Part shown: in pieces, positions 8,544 to 17,734 of the stretch
How positions within the stretch are numbered: the stretch's first letter is position 1
Layout: each line of letters begins with the position of its first letter
Notes under the pieces: model-generated
The model's database searches: none
Seen by the model: only the letters and a program-made list of their open reading frames with translations
Told to the model about the DNA's origin: nothing
From: FEN-1219 sp963713355
GTDB lineage: Bacteria > Pseudomonadota > Gammaproteobacteria > Steroidobacterales > Rariloculaceae
Assembly: GCA_963713355.1 (NCBI GenBank)
Contig: CAVQLK010000006.1
Location: 372,001-436,000, forward strand
Length of the DNA: 64,000 nt
Reading direction: 5' to 3'
Translations under genes and position numbers: made by a program

Positions 8544-9752
8544 TTAGCGCTGGCCACGGGACGGCAGGTCACCGGCCAGCGTGAGCTTGGCGAGCTCATT
8601 GGCTTCGGCGAGCTCGGCGAGACGCACCTGCGCGCAGCGATAGAACGCGGCAGGACCGTAGAAGAATCCGACGCTCCCACAGCCGTCCTCGATCACCGCG
8701 CGCTCGGCGTCGCTGGCCGGGGAAAGGATCGGTTTTTTCCCGAGCTGCGCGAGATCCGCGATCTGCTCCGTGACGCAGCGCTCGTACGCGGCCTCGCCGC
8801 GTAACATCCTGGACCGCGCGCAGGTCTCCTCGATCGCCGCGTTCTCGGGTTCGGTTATCACGCGCGTGTTCGGCGGCCGCTCTGCTGCAAGCCGCTGCAA
8901 CCGAGACTCCACGCAGCGGTTGTAGCCGGAGACGCCTCCCGCGCCGGAGCAAGCCGTTCGAATGACGGCGCGTTCCTTGGACGTAGCTTCAAACAGACGC
9001 GCCTCGGCTGCGCTCGCGCCACGCACGTGCTCGAGCAGCTCCTTTCGCAACGTTTCCGATACTTCGCCACTCGCCGGCCAGCCCTGAGCGCGTTCGAAGG
9101 TTTCCACGGCAGCCTTAGTTCGCGCGCCGTAACGCCCGTCGACCGGCCCCGGCGCGTAGCCGAGCGCGCGCAGCAACTCCTGGACGTCCTTGGTTAGCAT
9201 CGAATAGCCGACCGCGGCGAGCGTATCCTTTTCCGGTGCGGTCAACGCCAATGCTTCCGCGAGGGCCTCGGCGACGATCGAGCTACGTGCTTCGTCGATC
9301 TCGCGCCGGGCCTGCGAGAAGTCGGCCTGACGGTAGCGAAAGCGAGCGCAGCGCGCGTTGTAGGCGCCGGCCGCCTCGTTGAAACGTGCGTCGCTCCGCG
9401 CCGCGCGCGTGTGCAGGATCTCGATCCGGATGTCTTCCCGCATGCACCAACGCAGCTCGGCCGCCGACAGTAATTGGTTTCGCCCGGCGCTTGGCATCTT
9501 GATCTCCAAGGTCGGTCCTTGCGGCGTCAGCTGTGCGAGGAACGACCGCCGCGGAGGATCCGTAGAGTCGAGCAGCACGACCGCGGTTTGCAGTCCGGCC
9601 CCAACTAACACGACTCCGACGAACCACCGCAGCAGCGACGGGCGCAGGGTGGCGCCGTGCGGCCTGTGGCGTCCGCCGCCGAATGGATCTTTATCGAGCT
9701 CGGCAGCGGCCCGTGAGTGGCCGTCCGAGTCCTGGTGGTCCGCGTCGATCAT
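8544..9752 (-). CDS. Membrane-anchored peptidoglycan-binding domain protein
   Basis: A 402-residue protein with a short cytosolic tail, one membrane helix at ~41-62 (LRWFVGVVLVGAGLQTAVVLL) and a large extracytoplasmic part. Residues ~178-225 form a PG_binding_1 domain (DVQELLRALGYAPGPVDGRYG, then TKAAVETFERAQG). The C-terminal half holds three repeats of a Cys-containing helical unit (RTACSGAGGVSGYNRCVESRL; EETCARSR...YERCVTEQI; EDGCGSV...YRCAQVRL). Each repeat probably forms one disulfide in the periplasm. It may tether the membrane to the cell wall. Function is otherwise unknown. It converges on glpF with a 9-bp gap. Confidence 0.82.
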   Translation of the reverse strand: MIDADHQDSDGHSRAAAELDKDPFGGGRHRPHGATLRPSLLRWFVGVVLVGAGLQTAVVLLDSTDPPRRSFLAQLTPQGPTLEIKMPSAGRNQLLSAAELRWCMREDIRIEILHTRAARSDARFNEAAGAYNARCARFRYRQADFSQARREIDEARSSIVAEALAEALALTAPEKDTLAAVGYSMLTKDVQELLRALGYAPGPVDGRYGARTKAAVETFERAQGWPASGEVSETLRKELLEHVRGASAAEARLFEATSKERAVIRTACSGAGGVSGYNRCVESRLQRLAAERPPNTRVITEPENAAIEETCARSRMLRGEAAYERCVTEQIADLAQLGKKPILSPASDAERAVIEDGCGSVGFFYGPAAFYRCAQVRLAELAEANELAKLTLAGDLPSRGQR

Positions 9753-9917
9753 CTTGGCACGGGCGTCCAACGACCGGGTTGTCGGCAAGACCCTACCAAA
9801 ACCCCCGCTGCAGGACCGAGCGCGACTCCACAGAACGGGCGGTTCGAGGTGCCGCCGTGTCGGCGCAATGGGCAATCGGCGTACAATTACCGCCATTCAA
9901 CCTGAGAGGTATGGCGC

Positions 9918-11360
9918 ATGGCCGTCGATTTCAGAGGTCATCCGATGTTCGCGCCGGGCTTCAACAGCCCCACGCGCTTCGAGGCCGATGTCTACGATTG
10001 CGAGGTTTGGGGTCAAATCCCGAGCGACATCGAAGGCACGTTTTATCGCGTGCAGTGCGATTTCCAGTATCGGCCGCCGATGAACGAGTGGCCGACGGGT
10101 TTCAATGGCGACGGGCACGTCAGCGCGTTCCGCTTCGCGAACGGCTCCGTCGACTTCAAGGCCCGCTACGTGAAGACCGAGCGGCTGATGGCCGAGCGGC
10201 GCGCGCGCAAGCGCCTCTGGGGCGTCTACCGCAACCACTTCACGGACGACCCGTCGGTCGCCAACATCGACCGCGGCGCCGCGAACACGCACATCTACTG
10301 GCACGGCGGCAAGATGCTCGTGCTCAAAGAGGACGCGCTGCCGTACCACATCGATCCCGTCACGCTCGAGACGCTCGGCCGCTGGGACTTTCACGGCAAG
10401 TGGACGGCGACGAGCATGTCGGCGCATCCGAAGATTGACCCCTTGACGGGCGAGATGATCGCGTACAGCTACCAAGCCAAGGGCGATCTCTCCGACGACA
10501 TCGCGGTCTACACGGTGAACGCGCAGGGCCACATCGTCAAAGAGGTGTGGTTGAAGTCGCCGTATCTCGGAATCATCCACGACATCGCGATCACGCAGAA
10601 GCACGTGATCATTCCCGTCATCTCGCGCACGACGAGCCTCGAGCGCTTGCAGAGCGGCGAGCCGATGTGGGAATGGAAGGGCGACCTGCCGACGATGGTC
10701 GGCATCCTTCCGCGCGACGGCGAGGCGCGCGACGTGCGCTGGTTCAAGGGGCCGTCGCGGAACACGCTGCACTTCCTGAACGCCAGTGACTCCGGGAACA
10801 AAGTCACGATGGAGCTGCCCGTCTCGGACGAGGAGCGTTCGCCGTCGCACATCAAGCGCTGGACGTTCGACATGAACTCGAAGAACGACGCGTTCGGCGA
10901 GGAGGTCGTCTCGCGCACGAATGGCGTGCTCGCACGCATGGACGATCGCTATTTGTCGCTGCCGTATCGCTACGGATACGTCGGCCACAATGATCCCGAG
11001 CGGCCGTACGACACGGCCGCGGGTGGCAACCGTGCCGGCCGCGTCACGAACTGCTACAGACGGTTCGATCTGGCGAATCTCACGGCGCCCGAAAGCACGT
11101 TCTTCGTCGGCAACGTGCAGAGCCTCCAGGAGTGCGGTTTCGTGCCGCGCAAGGGCAGCACGGCCGAAGGCGACGGTTACGTCGTGGGCGTCGCGAGCAA
11201 CTACGCGGAGATGGCGAGCGAGCTGCACATCGTCGACGCGCAGCGCATGGAAGAGGGCGCCGTCGCAGTCGTGAAGCTTCCGTTCCGCCTGCGCGGCGGC
11301 ACGCACGTCAACTGGTTCAGCGCCGACGACCTGATGGCGCAGAAGGCGGAAACGGTATGA
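9918..11360 (+). CDS. Carotenoid oxygenase family protein (RPE65/lignostilbene dioxygenase type)
   Basis: A 480-residue non-heme iron dioxygenase of the carotenoid cleavage family; such enzymes cut a C=C bond of carotenoids, apocarotenoids or stilbenes. The four iron-binding histidines can be placed at His170 (SAHPK), His221 (IIHDIA), His285 (NTLHFLNA) and His463 (GGTHVNW). No signal peptide is seen, so it acts in the cytosol. The ATG at 9918 follows a GAGAGG ribosome site. Its stop overlaps the start of a small Tat-signal gene (ATGA). The actual substrate is unknown; no carotenoid synthesis genes are nearby, so a lignostilbene-like or dietary substrate is possible. Confidence 0.95.
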   Translation: MAVDFRGHPMFAPGFNSPTRFEADVYDCEVWGQIPSDIEGTFYRVQCDFQYRPPMNEWPTGFNGDGHVSAFRFANGSVDFKARYVKTERLMAERRARKRLWGVYRNHFTDDPSVANIDRGAANTHIYWHGGKMLVLKEDALPYHIDPVTLETLGRWDFHGKWTATSMSAHPKIDPLTGEMIAYSYQAKGDLSDDIAVYTVNAQGHIVKEVWLKSPYLGIIHDIAITQKHVIIPVISRTTSLERLQSGEPMWEWKGDLPTMVGILPRDGEARDVRWFKGPSRNTLHFLNASDSGNKVTMELPVSDEERSPSHIKRWTFDMNSKNDAFGEEVVSRTNGVLARMDDRYLSLPYRYGYVGHNDPERPYDTAAGGNRAGRVTNCYRRFDLANLTAPESTFFVGNVQSLQECGFVPRKGSTAEGDGYVVGVASNYAEMASELHIVDAQRMEEGAVAVVKLPFRLRGGTHVNWFSADDLMAQKAETV

Positions 11361-11620
11361 GCAATACGACGCTCGATCGACGCGAGTTCATCGCAAGCGC
11401 CGGCGCGCTGGCCGCGTCCGCCTGCTTGCCCATCGCGCTGATGGCAGTCGAGCCCGCCGTCGGCGACGCGACGCCGCGCGCGACGCTGGCCGATTGGCAC
11501 GTCGACGACATGTGGGGCGTGTACCCCCGGCCGTCGGAGCCGATTGGCTACGGGCGGCCGCACGGCGACGGCGAGCTTGTCGCGGCCGCGCATCCCGCCG
11601 ATCGGCACTTCCTCGCCTAG
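11357..11620 (+). CDS. Small twin-arginine signal protein coupled to the carotenoid oxygenase (87 aa)
   Basis: An 87-residue protein with a clear Tat-type signal: the DRREFIAS motif at residues 7-14, then a hydrophobic h-region to about residue 32. The remaining ~50 residues (ADWHVDDMWGVYPRPSEPIGYG and onward) are rich in aromatic and Pro/Gly residues with one conserved-looking His-Val-Asp-Asp cluster. Translation is coupled to the oxygenase by an ATGA overlap. No family is recognised. It could be a small exported partner or a cofactor-carrying peptide; position is the only evidence. The absence of cysteines argues against a heme or FeS protein. Confidence 0.75.
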   Translation: MSNTTLDRREFIASAGALAASACLPIALMAVEPAVGDATPRATLADWHVDDMWGVYPRPSEPIGYGRPHGDGELVAAAHPADRHFLA

Positions 11621-11749
11621 TCGCGCCCAAGATCCGCGACGAAGACCGACGCGGCCCTCTTGCCGTCGCGCGTCGGACGCGTCGCGCCGAGCGGCACGAA
11701 TATTGCTGCACCTCGGACAGGAAAGCGGCGAGCCGCGAAGGAGGACGCG

Positions 11750-12175
11750 ATGGCGAACGTGGAGAATCGAAGCACGTCTTCGGATCGAGTCGCGTCCATC
11801 GCGGGACTCTGGGGTGTCCGCTATCAAGTCAAGGACGTCAAACGGTCCGCGACGTTCTATCGCGACCAGCTCGGCTTCAACTTGGACAAGGAGCACTTGC
11901 CGGCGTTTGCTCAGGTCTCGACGAGCGGCCTCAAGCTCATTCTGAGCGGTCCCGGCGCGTCGGGCTCGCGCGAGATGCCCGACGGCCGACAACAAGAGCC
12001 GGGGGGCTGGAATCGAGTCGTGCTGCGGGTCAAGGATCTGCCCGCCACAGTCATGGCGATGAAAAAAGCCGGGGCTCGCTTCCGCAACGAAATGGAAGTC
12101 GGTCCGGGCGGTAAGCAGGTGCAGATCGAAGATCCCGACGGCAATCCGATCGAATTGTTCGAGCCGGCCGAGTAG
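11750..12175 (+). CDS. VOC family protein (glyoxalase/bleomycin resistance fold)
   Basis: A 141-residue vicinal-oxygen-chelate protein with two beta-alpha-beta-beta-beta modules. Typical parts are the first metal-edge strand (WGVRYQVKDVKRSATFYRDQLGF) and the terminal IEDPDGNPIELFEP, whose Glu is a usual metal ligand. Family members include glyoxalase I, extradiol dioxygenases and antibiotic-binding proteins; the sequence alone does not decide. The ATG at 11750 is preferred because GAAGGAGG lies 6 bases upstream. It appears to be a single-gene unit. Confidence 0.9.
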   Translation: MANVENRSTSSDRVASIAGLWGVRYQVKDVKRSATFYRDQLGFNLDKEHLPAFAQVSTSGLKLILSGPGASGSREMPDGRQQEPGGWNRVVLRVKDLPATVMAMKKAGARFRNEMEVGPGGKQVQIEDPDGNPIELFEPAE

Positions 12176-12209
12176 TCACAGTCCGGTTGACGTCTCCGGT
12201 ACGCACGAG

Positions 12210-12938
12210 TTAGCCCGTCCGGCGTTCCAGTCGTGCGTCGCCGTAGCCCATCGCTCTCATCGCGGCGGCGTTGTCAGCCTGCGCCCAGAACAGATCATGC
12301 AGCTCGTCCGGCATCTCGTCGCGGTGCGCCCCCACGACTCCTCGCCGAAAGAACGCACGATCGACGTCGCGAAGATCTTCGAAGCGAGGGATAACCGCAT
12401 CGCGTTTCGCGACTAGAGCAGGCACAAGTGCCGATACTGCGTGTTCGACGGCCGTTATCGGATTGATGATGAGCTGCTCGTACTTCAGCCAGACGACGGA
12501 AGCGCTCGTGTCGCGGAGCCAGCTCAACACATTTCCTCCCCAAGTGCCGGAGCTTGGCTCACCGTCGACATACGGCCGCGTGATCTCCTCGCGCAGCAAT
12601 GATTCGAACGATGGTGCGCCCGAGCCAATCGCCAGCGAAGCACGAAGCCTTGCATGAGAAACGACGGCGTCGCGTCCATCGCGGACGAGGCAGATGGCCG
12701 GGTAGCCGTCGCCCTTGCAGCGCTTGTGCGTCTTCAAGAAAAAAAGCTCGGACGAGGAAGCCATCGACGCACGATCGCTCGGCTTGCGCCGATAACCGAC
12801 GAGCTCGGGGCCCACGCGTTGTGCGACCGGGTCGTCGTCGTTATAGACGCTATACGTCGGAACGCCGTACACCGCGTGCAGGACGGCACGCAGGAACGTA
12901 TTGCCGGAACGCGGGTACGAGGCAAGCCAGACGATCAC
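12210..12938 (-). CDS. PAPS-dependent sulfotransferase
   Basis: A 242-residue cytosolic sulfotransferase that moves a sulfuryl group from PAPS to an alcohol or amine. The 5'-phosphosulfate loop YPRSGNTF (residues 8-15), the KTH segment (69-71) and the 3'-phosphate-binding VRDGRDAVVSHARLR region (85-99) are all visible. The size matches the small bacterial Sulfotransfer_1 proteins. The acceptor is unknown. The ORF uses the ATG at 12938; no PAPS synthesis genes are nearby. It could sulfate a lipid, polysaccharide or small molecule. Confidence 0.9.
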   Translation of the reverse strand: MIVWLASYPRSGNTFLRAVLHAVYGVPTYSVYNDDDPVAQRVGPELVGYRRKPSDRASMASSSELFFLKTHKRCKGDGYPAICLVRDGRDAVVSHARLRASLAIGSGAPSFESLLREEITRPYVDGEPSSGTWGGNVLSWLRDTSASVVWLKYEQLIINPITAVEHAVSALVPALVAKRDAVIPRFEDLRDVDRAFFRRGVVGAHRDEMPDELHDLFWAQADNAAAMRAMGYGDARLERRTG

Positions 12939-12981
12939 TGTACCGCCTAGTCGACGCGAGTCATCGCGCAGCGAGCGGCGC

Positions 12982-13638
12982 TCAAATGATGATCGCCCCC
13001 GACTGAATTCTGCGGCGGATAAAAGCGTGCAGCACCACTGTTTGGAGCGCAGAAAAGGTATTGGACGTCGCCCAATAGATCGCCAACGCCGACGAGAACT
13101 GCAGCGCCGCCACGATTGCGATGACGCTCGGAACGATGATCATGAAGAGCCGGACCTGCTCGGGCAGATCGGGGTTGACGGCCATCATGAGCGCCGTCGT
13201 GAGTCCCGCGATAAGCGCGAGCGCGACGTCGGGCCGCAGCAGGTTCGGTACCCAGAGAAATTTTACGCCGTCGCCTGCATCGCGCAGTGCCTGGAACATT
13301 CCGAGAAAGACCGGCAGCTGCGCCAGCGCGCCGAGCAAGCCCTTGCCGTCGAGCATCGTGAGACCGTGCGCTCGATAGAGCTCCTGCATCTTTTGCAAGT
13401 AGACGTCGGGTTTGTCGCGGAAATTGTCCTGCAGGGCGCGCAGCTCGGGCTGCAGCTTCGTCATTTTCTTCTGCCGAATGCAGGCACGATAGGCGATCGG
13501 CCACGCGAGCGGCAGCAGGACGGCTCGCAGCAGCACGGTGGCGACAACGATGGCGATCGCGAGCCCGAGCCCCGCGTCGGCCGCGAGCGCGGCGATCACG
13601 CTGCCGATCGAATCGAGCCACATCGTCCAAATGTCCAT
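12982..13638 (-). CDS. Short YidC/Oxa1-family membrane insertase homologue
   Basis: A 218-residue membrane protein with the 60KD_IMP (YidC/Oxa1/Alb3) core and no large periplasmic domain. Visible signs are the first core helix with an Arg in its hydrophobic groove (VVATVLLRAVLLPLAWP), the cytosolic coiled hairpin (KKMTKLQPELRALQDNFRDK, then DVYLQKMQELYRAHG), QLPVFLGMFQALRD, and the final helix ALAIYWATSNTFSALQ. It is much shorter than the usual ~550-residue YidC, so it is probably a specialised paralogue, as found beside some other membrane proteins. It is followed upstream in the same direction by a DoxX-like gene 12 bp away. Confidence 0.92.
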   Translation of the reverse strand: MDIWTMWLDSIGSVIAALAADAGLGLAIAIVVATVLLRAVLLPLAWPIAYRACIRQKKMTKLQPELRALQDNFRDKPDVYLQKMQELYRAHGLTMLDGKGLLGALAQLPVFLGMFQALRDAGDGVKFLWVPNLLRPDVALALIAGLTTALMMAVNPDLPEQVRLFMIIVPSVIAIVAALQFSSALAIYWATSNTFSALQTVVLHAFIRRRIQSGAIII

Positions 13639-13650
13639 CGATCTCTCCCG

Positions 13651-14052
13651 TTACGAAGTCTGAGCCAACAACGGCGTGTATTGCTGCCTGTGCTGCCACA
13701 GTAGGTACGAGTTGATGAGCAGCATGATGTTGCCGAGCACGGCCCCGGCCGTCAGCAAGCCGCCATCGAGGATGGCGTGGAACGCGACGACGTTGACGGT
13801 GATCGGCAGGATCAGCAGCGCGGCGAGCGCCGTTCGCCGCGTCCATAGCAACACGAGCGCGATGACGTGCACCACCGCCATGATGATCGAGATGTAGCGG
13901 ATCTCCCCTAGCGTCACGATGAACTGAAACGCTTCAGGCGTGTTGTACAAGTCTTGCGTCACCGGCGGCATCAGTGGGGTCAGGCCGAGGATCGGCAACA
14001 CCAGTATGAGACTCAGGACGACCTTCAGAGCGATGTCGATGGCTTTACGCAT
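13651..14052 (-). CDS. DoxX-like four-helix membrane protein
   Basis: A 133-residue integral membrane protein with four predicted helices (about residues 7-27, 50-70, 75-95 and 98-120). The layout resembles the DoxX/DUF417-like family of small quinone-linked or oxidoreductase-partner membrane proteins, but I see no diagnostic motif, so the family name is tentative. It precedes the short YidC homologue in one transcription unit (12-bp gap). Coupling suggests that the insertase may serve this or a related substrate. Confidence 0.75.
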   Translation of the reverse strand: MRKAIDIALKVVLSLILVLPILGLTPLMPPVTQDLYNTPEAFQFIVTLGEIRYISIIMAVVHVIALVLLWTRRTALAALLILPITVNVVAFHAILDGGLLTAGAVLGNIMLLINSYLLWQHRQQYTPLLAQTS

Positions 14053-14126
14053 GGCGGAAGAGTCTGCGCCGGTGCAGCGTGCCAGGTAAACTGCTTCACG
14101 AAGAATTTACGAATCTCGGATCCAAA

Positions 14127-15308
14127 ATGAGCCACGCGAGCGGCCGACACTTTCTCCAAATCCCAGGTCCGACGAACGTGCCCGACCGCGTGCTGCGCGC
14201 GATGGCCGCGCCGACGATCGACCATCGCGGTCCCGAGTTCGGAGCGCTCGGCCGCGAAGTGCTCACCGAGCTGAAGCCGATCTTCAAGACGCGCAACCCC
14301 GTGATCATCTATCCGGCCTCGGGCACGGGCGCGTGGGAAGCCGCGCTCGTGAACACGTTGTCGCCCGGCGACCAGGTGCTCATGAGCGAGACGGGGTGGT
14401 TCGCGTCGCTGTGGCGCGAGATGGCGCTTAAGCTCGGGCTCAAACCCGAGCTTATCCCGACCGATTGGCGCCACGGCGCCGATCCCGCGGCGATCGAGAA
14501 CCGGCTCGAGCAAGATCGCGCGCACGCGATCAAGGCGGTTTGTGTCGTGCACAACGAGACTTCGACGGGCGTCGTGAGCCGCATCGGCGAGGTGCGCCGC
14601 GCGATCGATCGTGCGCGCCATCCGGCGTTGCTGCTCGTCGACACGATCTCGTCGCTGGCGTCCATCGACTTTCGCATGGACGAGTGGGGCGTCGACGTCA
14701 CGGTCGCAGGCTCTCAGAAGGGACTCATGCTGCCGCCAGGCTTGTCGTTCAACGCGATCTCGACACGAGCTCTCGCCGCGAGCAAGTCGGCGAAGCTGCC
14801 GAAGGCGTTCTGGGGCTGGGACGAGATGCTCCAGCACAACAAGAACGGTTACTTCCCGTACACGCCGGCGACGAACTTGCTCTATGGCCTTCGCGAAGCG
14901 CTGAAGATGCTGAACGAGGAGGGACTCGAGAACGTGTTCGCGCGGCACACGCGTCACGGGGAGGCGACGCGGCGCGCCGTGCTCGCATGGGGGCTCGGCG
15001 TGCTGTGCGCGGACCCTGCCGAATACAGCGGCTCGCTGACGGCCGTCGTCATGCCCGAAGGGCACAGCGCGGACCGCCTGCGCAAGACAATCCTCGAAGC
15101 GTTCGACATGTCGCTCGGAACCGGCTTGGGCCGCCTCGCCGACAAGGTATTCCGCATCGGCCATCTTGGCCACTTCAACGATCTCACGCTTGCGGGCACG
15201 CTGAGCGGCGTAGAGATGGGCCTGGCGCTCGCGGGCGTCCCGCACTCGCGCGGCGGCGTCCAGACCGCGCTTGATTTTCTGGCCGCCGGACCCGCGAGCG
15301 ACGCCTAG
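14127..15308 (+). CDS. Serine--glyoxylate aminotransferase (class V PLP enzyme)
   Basis: A 393-residue fold-type I aminotransferase of the AGT/SGAT group. It transfers the amino group of serine (or alanine) to glyoxylate, giving glycine and hydroxypyruvate. The N-terminal FLQIPGPTNVPDRVL and DHRGPEF segments are signatures of the family; the PLP-binding lysine is Lys198 in AGSQKGLMLPPG, and VDTISSLAS holds the PLP-stacking Asp. The ATG at 14127 matches the usual family start; an in-frame ATG at 14079 would add 16 unlikely residues. It converges on polB with a 4-bp overlap. In other bacteria this enzyme serves the serine cycle or photorespiration-like glycine formation. Confidence 0.93.
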   Translation: MSHASGRHFLQIPGPTNVPDRVLRAMAAPTIDHRGPEFGALGREVLTELKPIFKTRNPVIIYPASGTGAWEAALVNTLSPGDQVLMSETGWFASLWREMALKLGLKPELIPTDWRHGADPAAIENRLEQDRAHAIKAVCVVHNETSTGVVSRIGEVRRAIDRARHPALLLVDTISSLASIDFRMDEWGVDVTVAGSQKGLMLPPGLSFNAISTRALAASKSAKLPKAFWGWDEMLQHNKNGYFPYTPATNLLYGLREALKMLNEEGLENVFARHTRHGEATRRAVLAWGLGVLCADPAEYSGSLTAVVMPEGHSADRLRKTILEAFDMSLGTGLGRLADKVFRIGHLGHFNDLTLAGTLSGVEMGLALAGVPHSRGGVQTALDFLAAGPASDA

Positions 15309-17657
15309 AAGAGCTCGGTCTGCCGCCGGTCGCCGATCGCGCTCTCGAAGTCGAGCCCCAGCGTCTCGAGCACGGGCTCAGCGACAGGGCGGACTTGCTT
15401 CGCGACGTAGTGCTCGCGGTCGAGCGGGTGCTGGCGATTGTCGATGGGTTCCGCGCCGGCCGTCGTTATCACGTAGCTGACGAGGCGGCCCTGCGGCTGC
15501 GTCGATTTGCGCGCCGCGGCGACGTGCGGCGGCGTGGCGGCCGTGTAGTCGTCGGCCGACTTGCGCAGGTTCTTGCGGTAGACGAGCGCGTCGTCGAGCG
15601 CGCCGCTCCTGACCTGCCGCACGATGTCCGCGAGGTAGGCGTCGACGGGCTCGTTCGCGAACAGCCGCCGATAGAGCTCTCGTTGGACTTGCTTCGCGAG
15701 CGCCGTCCAATCGCGCCGCACGACCTCCATGCCGACGAACTCGACGTCGCTGCTGCCGTGCGCGAGTCCCGCGTAGCGCTTGCTCGCGCCGCGCGCGCTG
15801 CCGCGCGCATGCGGCAGAAACAACTTGACGTAGAGCTTCTCGAACTCGAGCTCGAGCTTGCTCTCCACGCGCCAGCGCTCGCCGATCTCACGCTCGAGCT
15901 CGGAATTTAGCGACGCGGCGAGCTCGCGCGCTTCAGCCACCGCAGCGGCGGGATCGTCGCGTCCCGAATGCACGAACAGGCTGTCCGTGTCGCCGTAGAG
16001 GACTCTGAAGCCCACGGCCCTCGAACCAGCGCTTCGACTTGAGCAGCATCTCCCGGCCGAGGCCCGTGATCGAGTTCGCGAGCGCCGGATTGGAAAAGCG
16101 GCAGGCCGGTGTGCCTAGCACGCCGTAGAACGAGTTCATCAGGATCTTGATCGCTTGCGACGCCACGGCGTCGCCAGCACGCTTCGCCGCCTCGCGGCGC
16201 GGGAAGAGCTCGTCGAGCATCCGCGGCAAGATTGCCGGCTCGCGGCGAAACGCGCCGCCCGGCGTCTCGATGAGGTCTTCGCTTGCCTGGGGCGCCGCGA
16301 CGTAGGCGAGCGGATCGATGTTGAACGTGCGAATGATGCTGGGATACAGGCTCTTGAAGTCGAACACCCAGACGTTCTCGTGAAGCCCCGTGACGGGCTC
16401 GAGCACGTGGCCACCTTGCTGAGCGGCGTGCACGCGCGAATCGTCGGACCGCACGGTCGGCGCTACGATCTTGAGGCGCTCGAGCTCGGACAGATATAGA
16501 AAGTCGAACGACGCGATGCTCGCCGCGACGCGATCGGGCGTCATGCCGGTCAGCGCGCTGCGCGCCAACGCGAGCGGCACGAGGTTCAGCTTCGCGACGA
16601 TCTCGTAGGCCAGCCGCGCGTCGGTACGCGCGTAGAGCGCGAACGCCGGCAGATCGTGTGCGTAGTTGCGCTGGATCTCTTCGATTCGATCGTGCACGTG
16701 GCCGGCAACGGCCTTGCCTTCGCCGAGCACTTCGCGCGCGACGGCATCGAGCGAGTAGTCGTCCATGCGCACGAACGCACCGCGCAGCAGGTCGATGCCG
16801 TCGAGCACGAGCCGCCCCGGCACGTTCGCTTGTCCGCTGCCGAAATAGCCTATGGCCTTGCGCAGCTTCATCGCGCCCGAGTCGCGGCCGAGCTCGAACG
16901 GATGGCGGACGCGCGCCGCGATCCGCTGCAGCGCCGTCAAGTCGAAGTCGATCGTGTTCCAGCCCGTCAGCACGTCGGGGTCGAACGCACGGACACGCCC
17001 GCAGAAGAGATCGAGCGCCGTCTTCTCGTCGGCGCAGCGCACGGCACGCTCCGGCATTGGACGCTTCGCGGGGTCGACGATCAGCACTTCGTCGAGCCCG
17101 TGCGCGTAGAGAGAGATCGCCAGCAGCTTGCGCCCCGAAGGGTCCGTCTCGATGTCGAACGAAAGCACGCGCGGCTCGATGTCGACGCGCGCGGGCTTCA
17201 GCGCGGGATTCTCGAAGTGCCACGCGATGCGCTCGCCCGGAGTCGCAGCGCCCACGATCTCGCAGCCGCCCTTGATGCCGCGTTCGATGAGGTAGCGCGA
17301 CGCGAACCGAACGTCGGCCTCGAACGTATCGATGCCGGCGGCGTGCAGCCGGTCGCGCAGCGGCGGCACGTCGGACGGCGCGGCGACCTCGATGCGCGCG
17401 ACGGGCGAGCCGTCGAACGTCTTCCGATCGGTCGGCGCCGGCGCGGGTGCGCCGATGCGCGCCGCGGCGTCGGCGTCCGTCGAGCGGATATAGAAGCAGG
17501 GGCGACGCCGGTCATCGCGCACACGAAACGTGCTGCCGTCCTCGAGCCGGCCATAGAGATACACGACGGGCACCCGCACCTCGTCGGGTCCCGTCACTCG
17601 ATACGTCGCTTGCAGGATGAAGCCGCGTGTCGTCTTCGCCACACTCGTAGTTTGCAC
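15305..17657 (-). CDS. polB: DNA polymerase II (family B), interrupted by one frameshift
   Basis: Damage-inducible replicative-type DNA polymerase with 3'-5' proofreading. Exo I (FDIETD, Asp168/Glu170), Exo II (GWNTIDFDL, ~233-240) and Exo III (YARTDARLAYE, 342-351) precede Pol motif A (DFKSLYPSI, 433-441) and motif B (KILMNSFYG, 504-512). Motif C (YGDTDS) lies in another frame. The break is one extra C in the CCC run at 16018-16020 (plus strand). Removing it gives a continuous WFEAVGFRVLYGDTDS and a total of 783 residues, the same length I recall for E. coli Pol II. All catalytic residues are intact, so a sequencing indel is likely. Without correction the product stops after ~574 residues and lacks motif C. 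No LexA box was identified upstream. Confidence 0.93.
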
Positions 17658-17734
17658 CCAGGTCTTCGCCCTTCTGCCGTCGTCGCGCCAGCACCCGTTC
17701 GCTGCGGAAAACTGAAGCTCCGAGCGGGCCCAGA

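Noticed and set aside
9897..11306. 469-codon frame antisense to the carotenoid oxygenase
   Set aside because: Shadow of a conserved gene; no ribosome site or recognisable motif.
14025..15245. 406-codon frame antisense to the aminotransferase gene
   Set aside because: Shadow frame; the PLP enzyme on the plus strand is certain.
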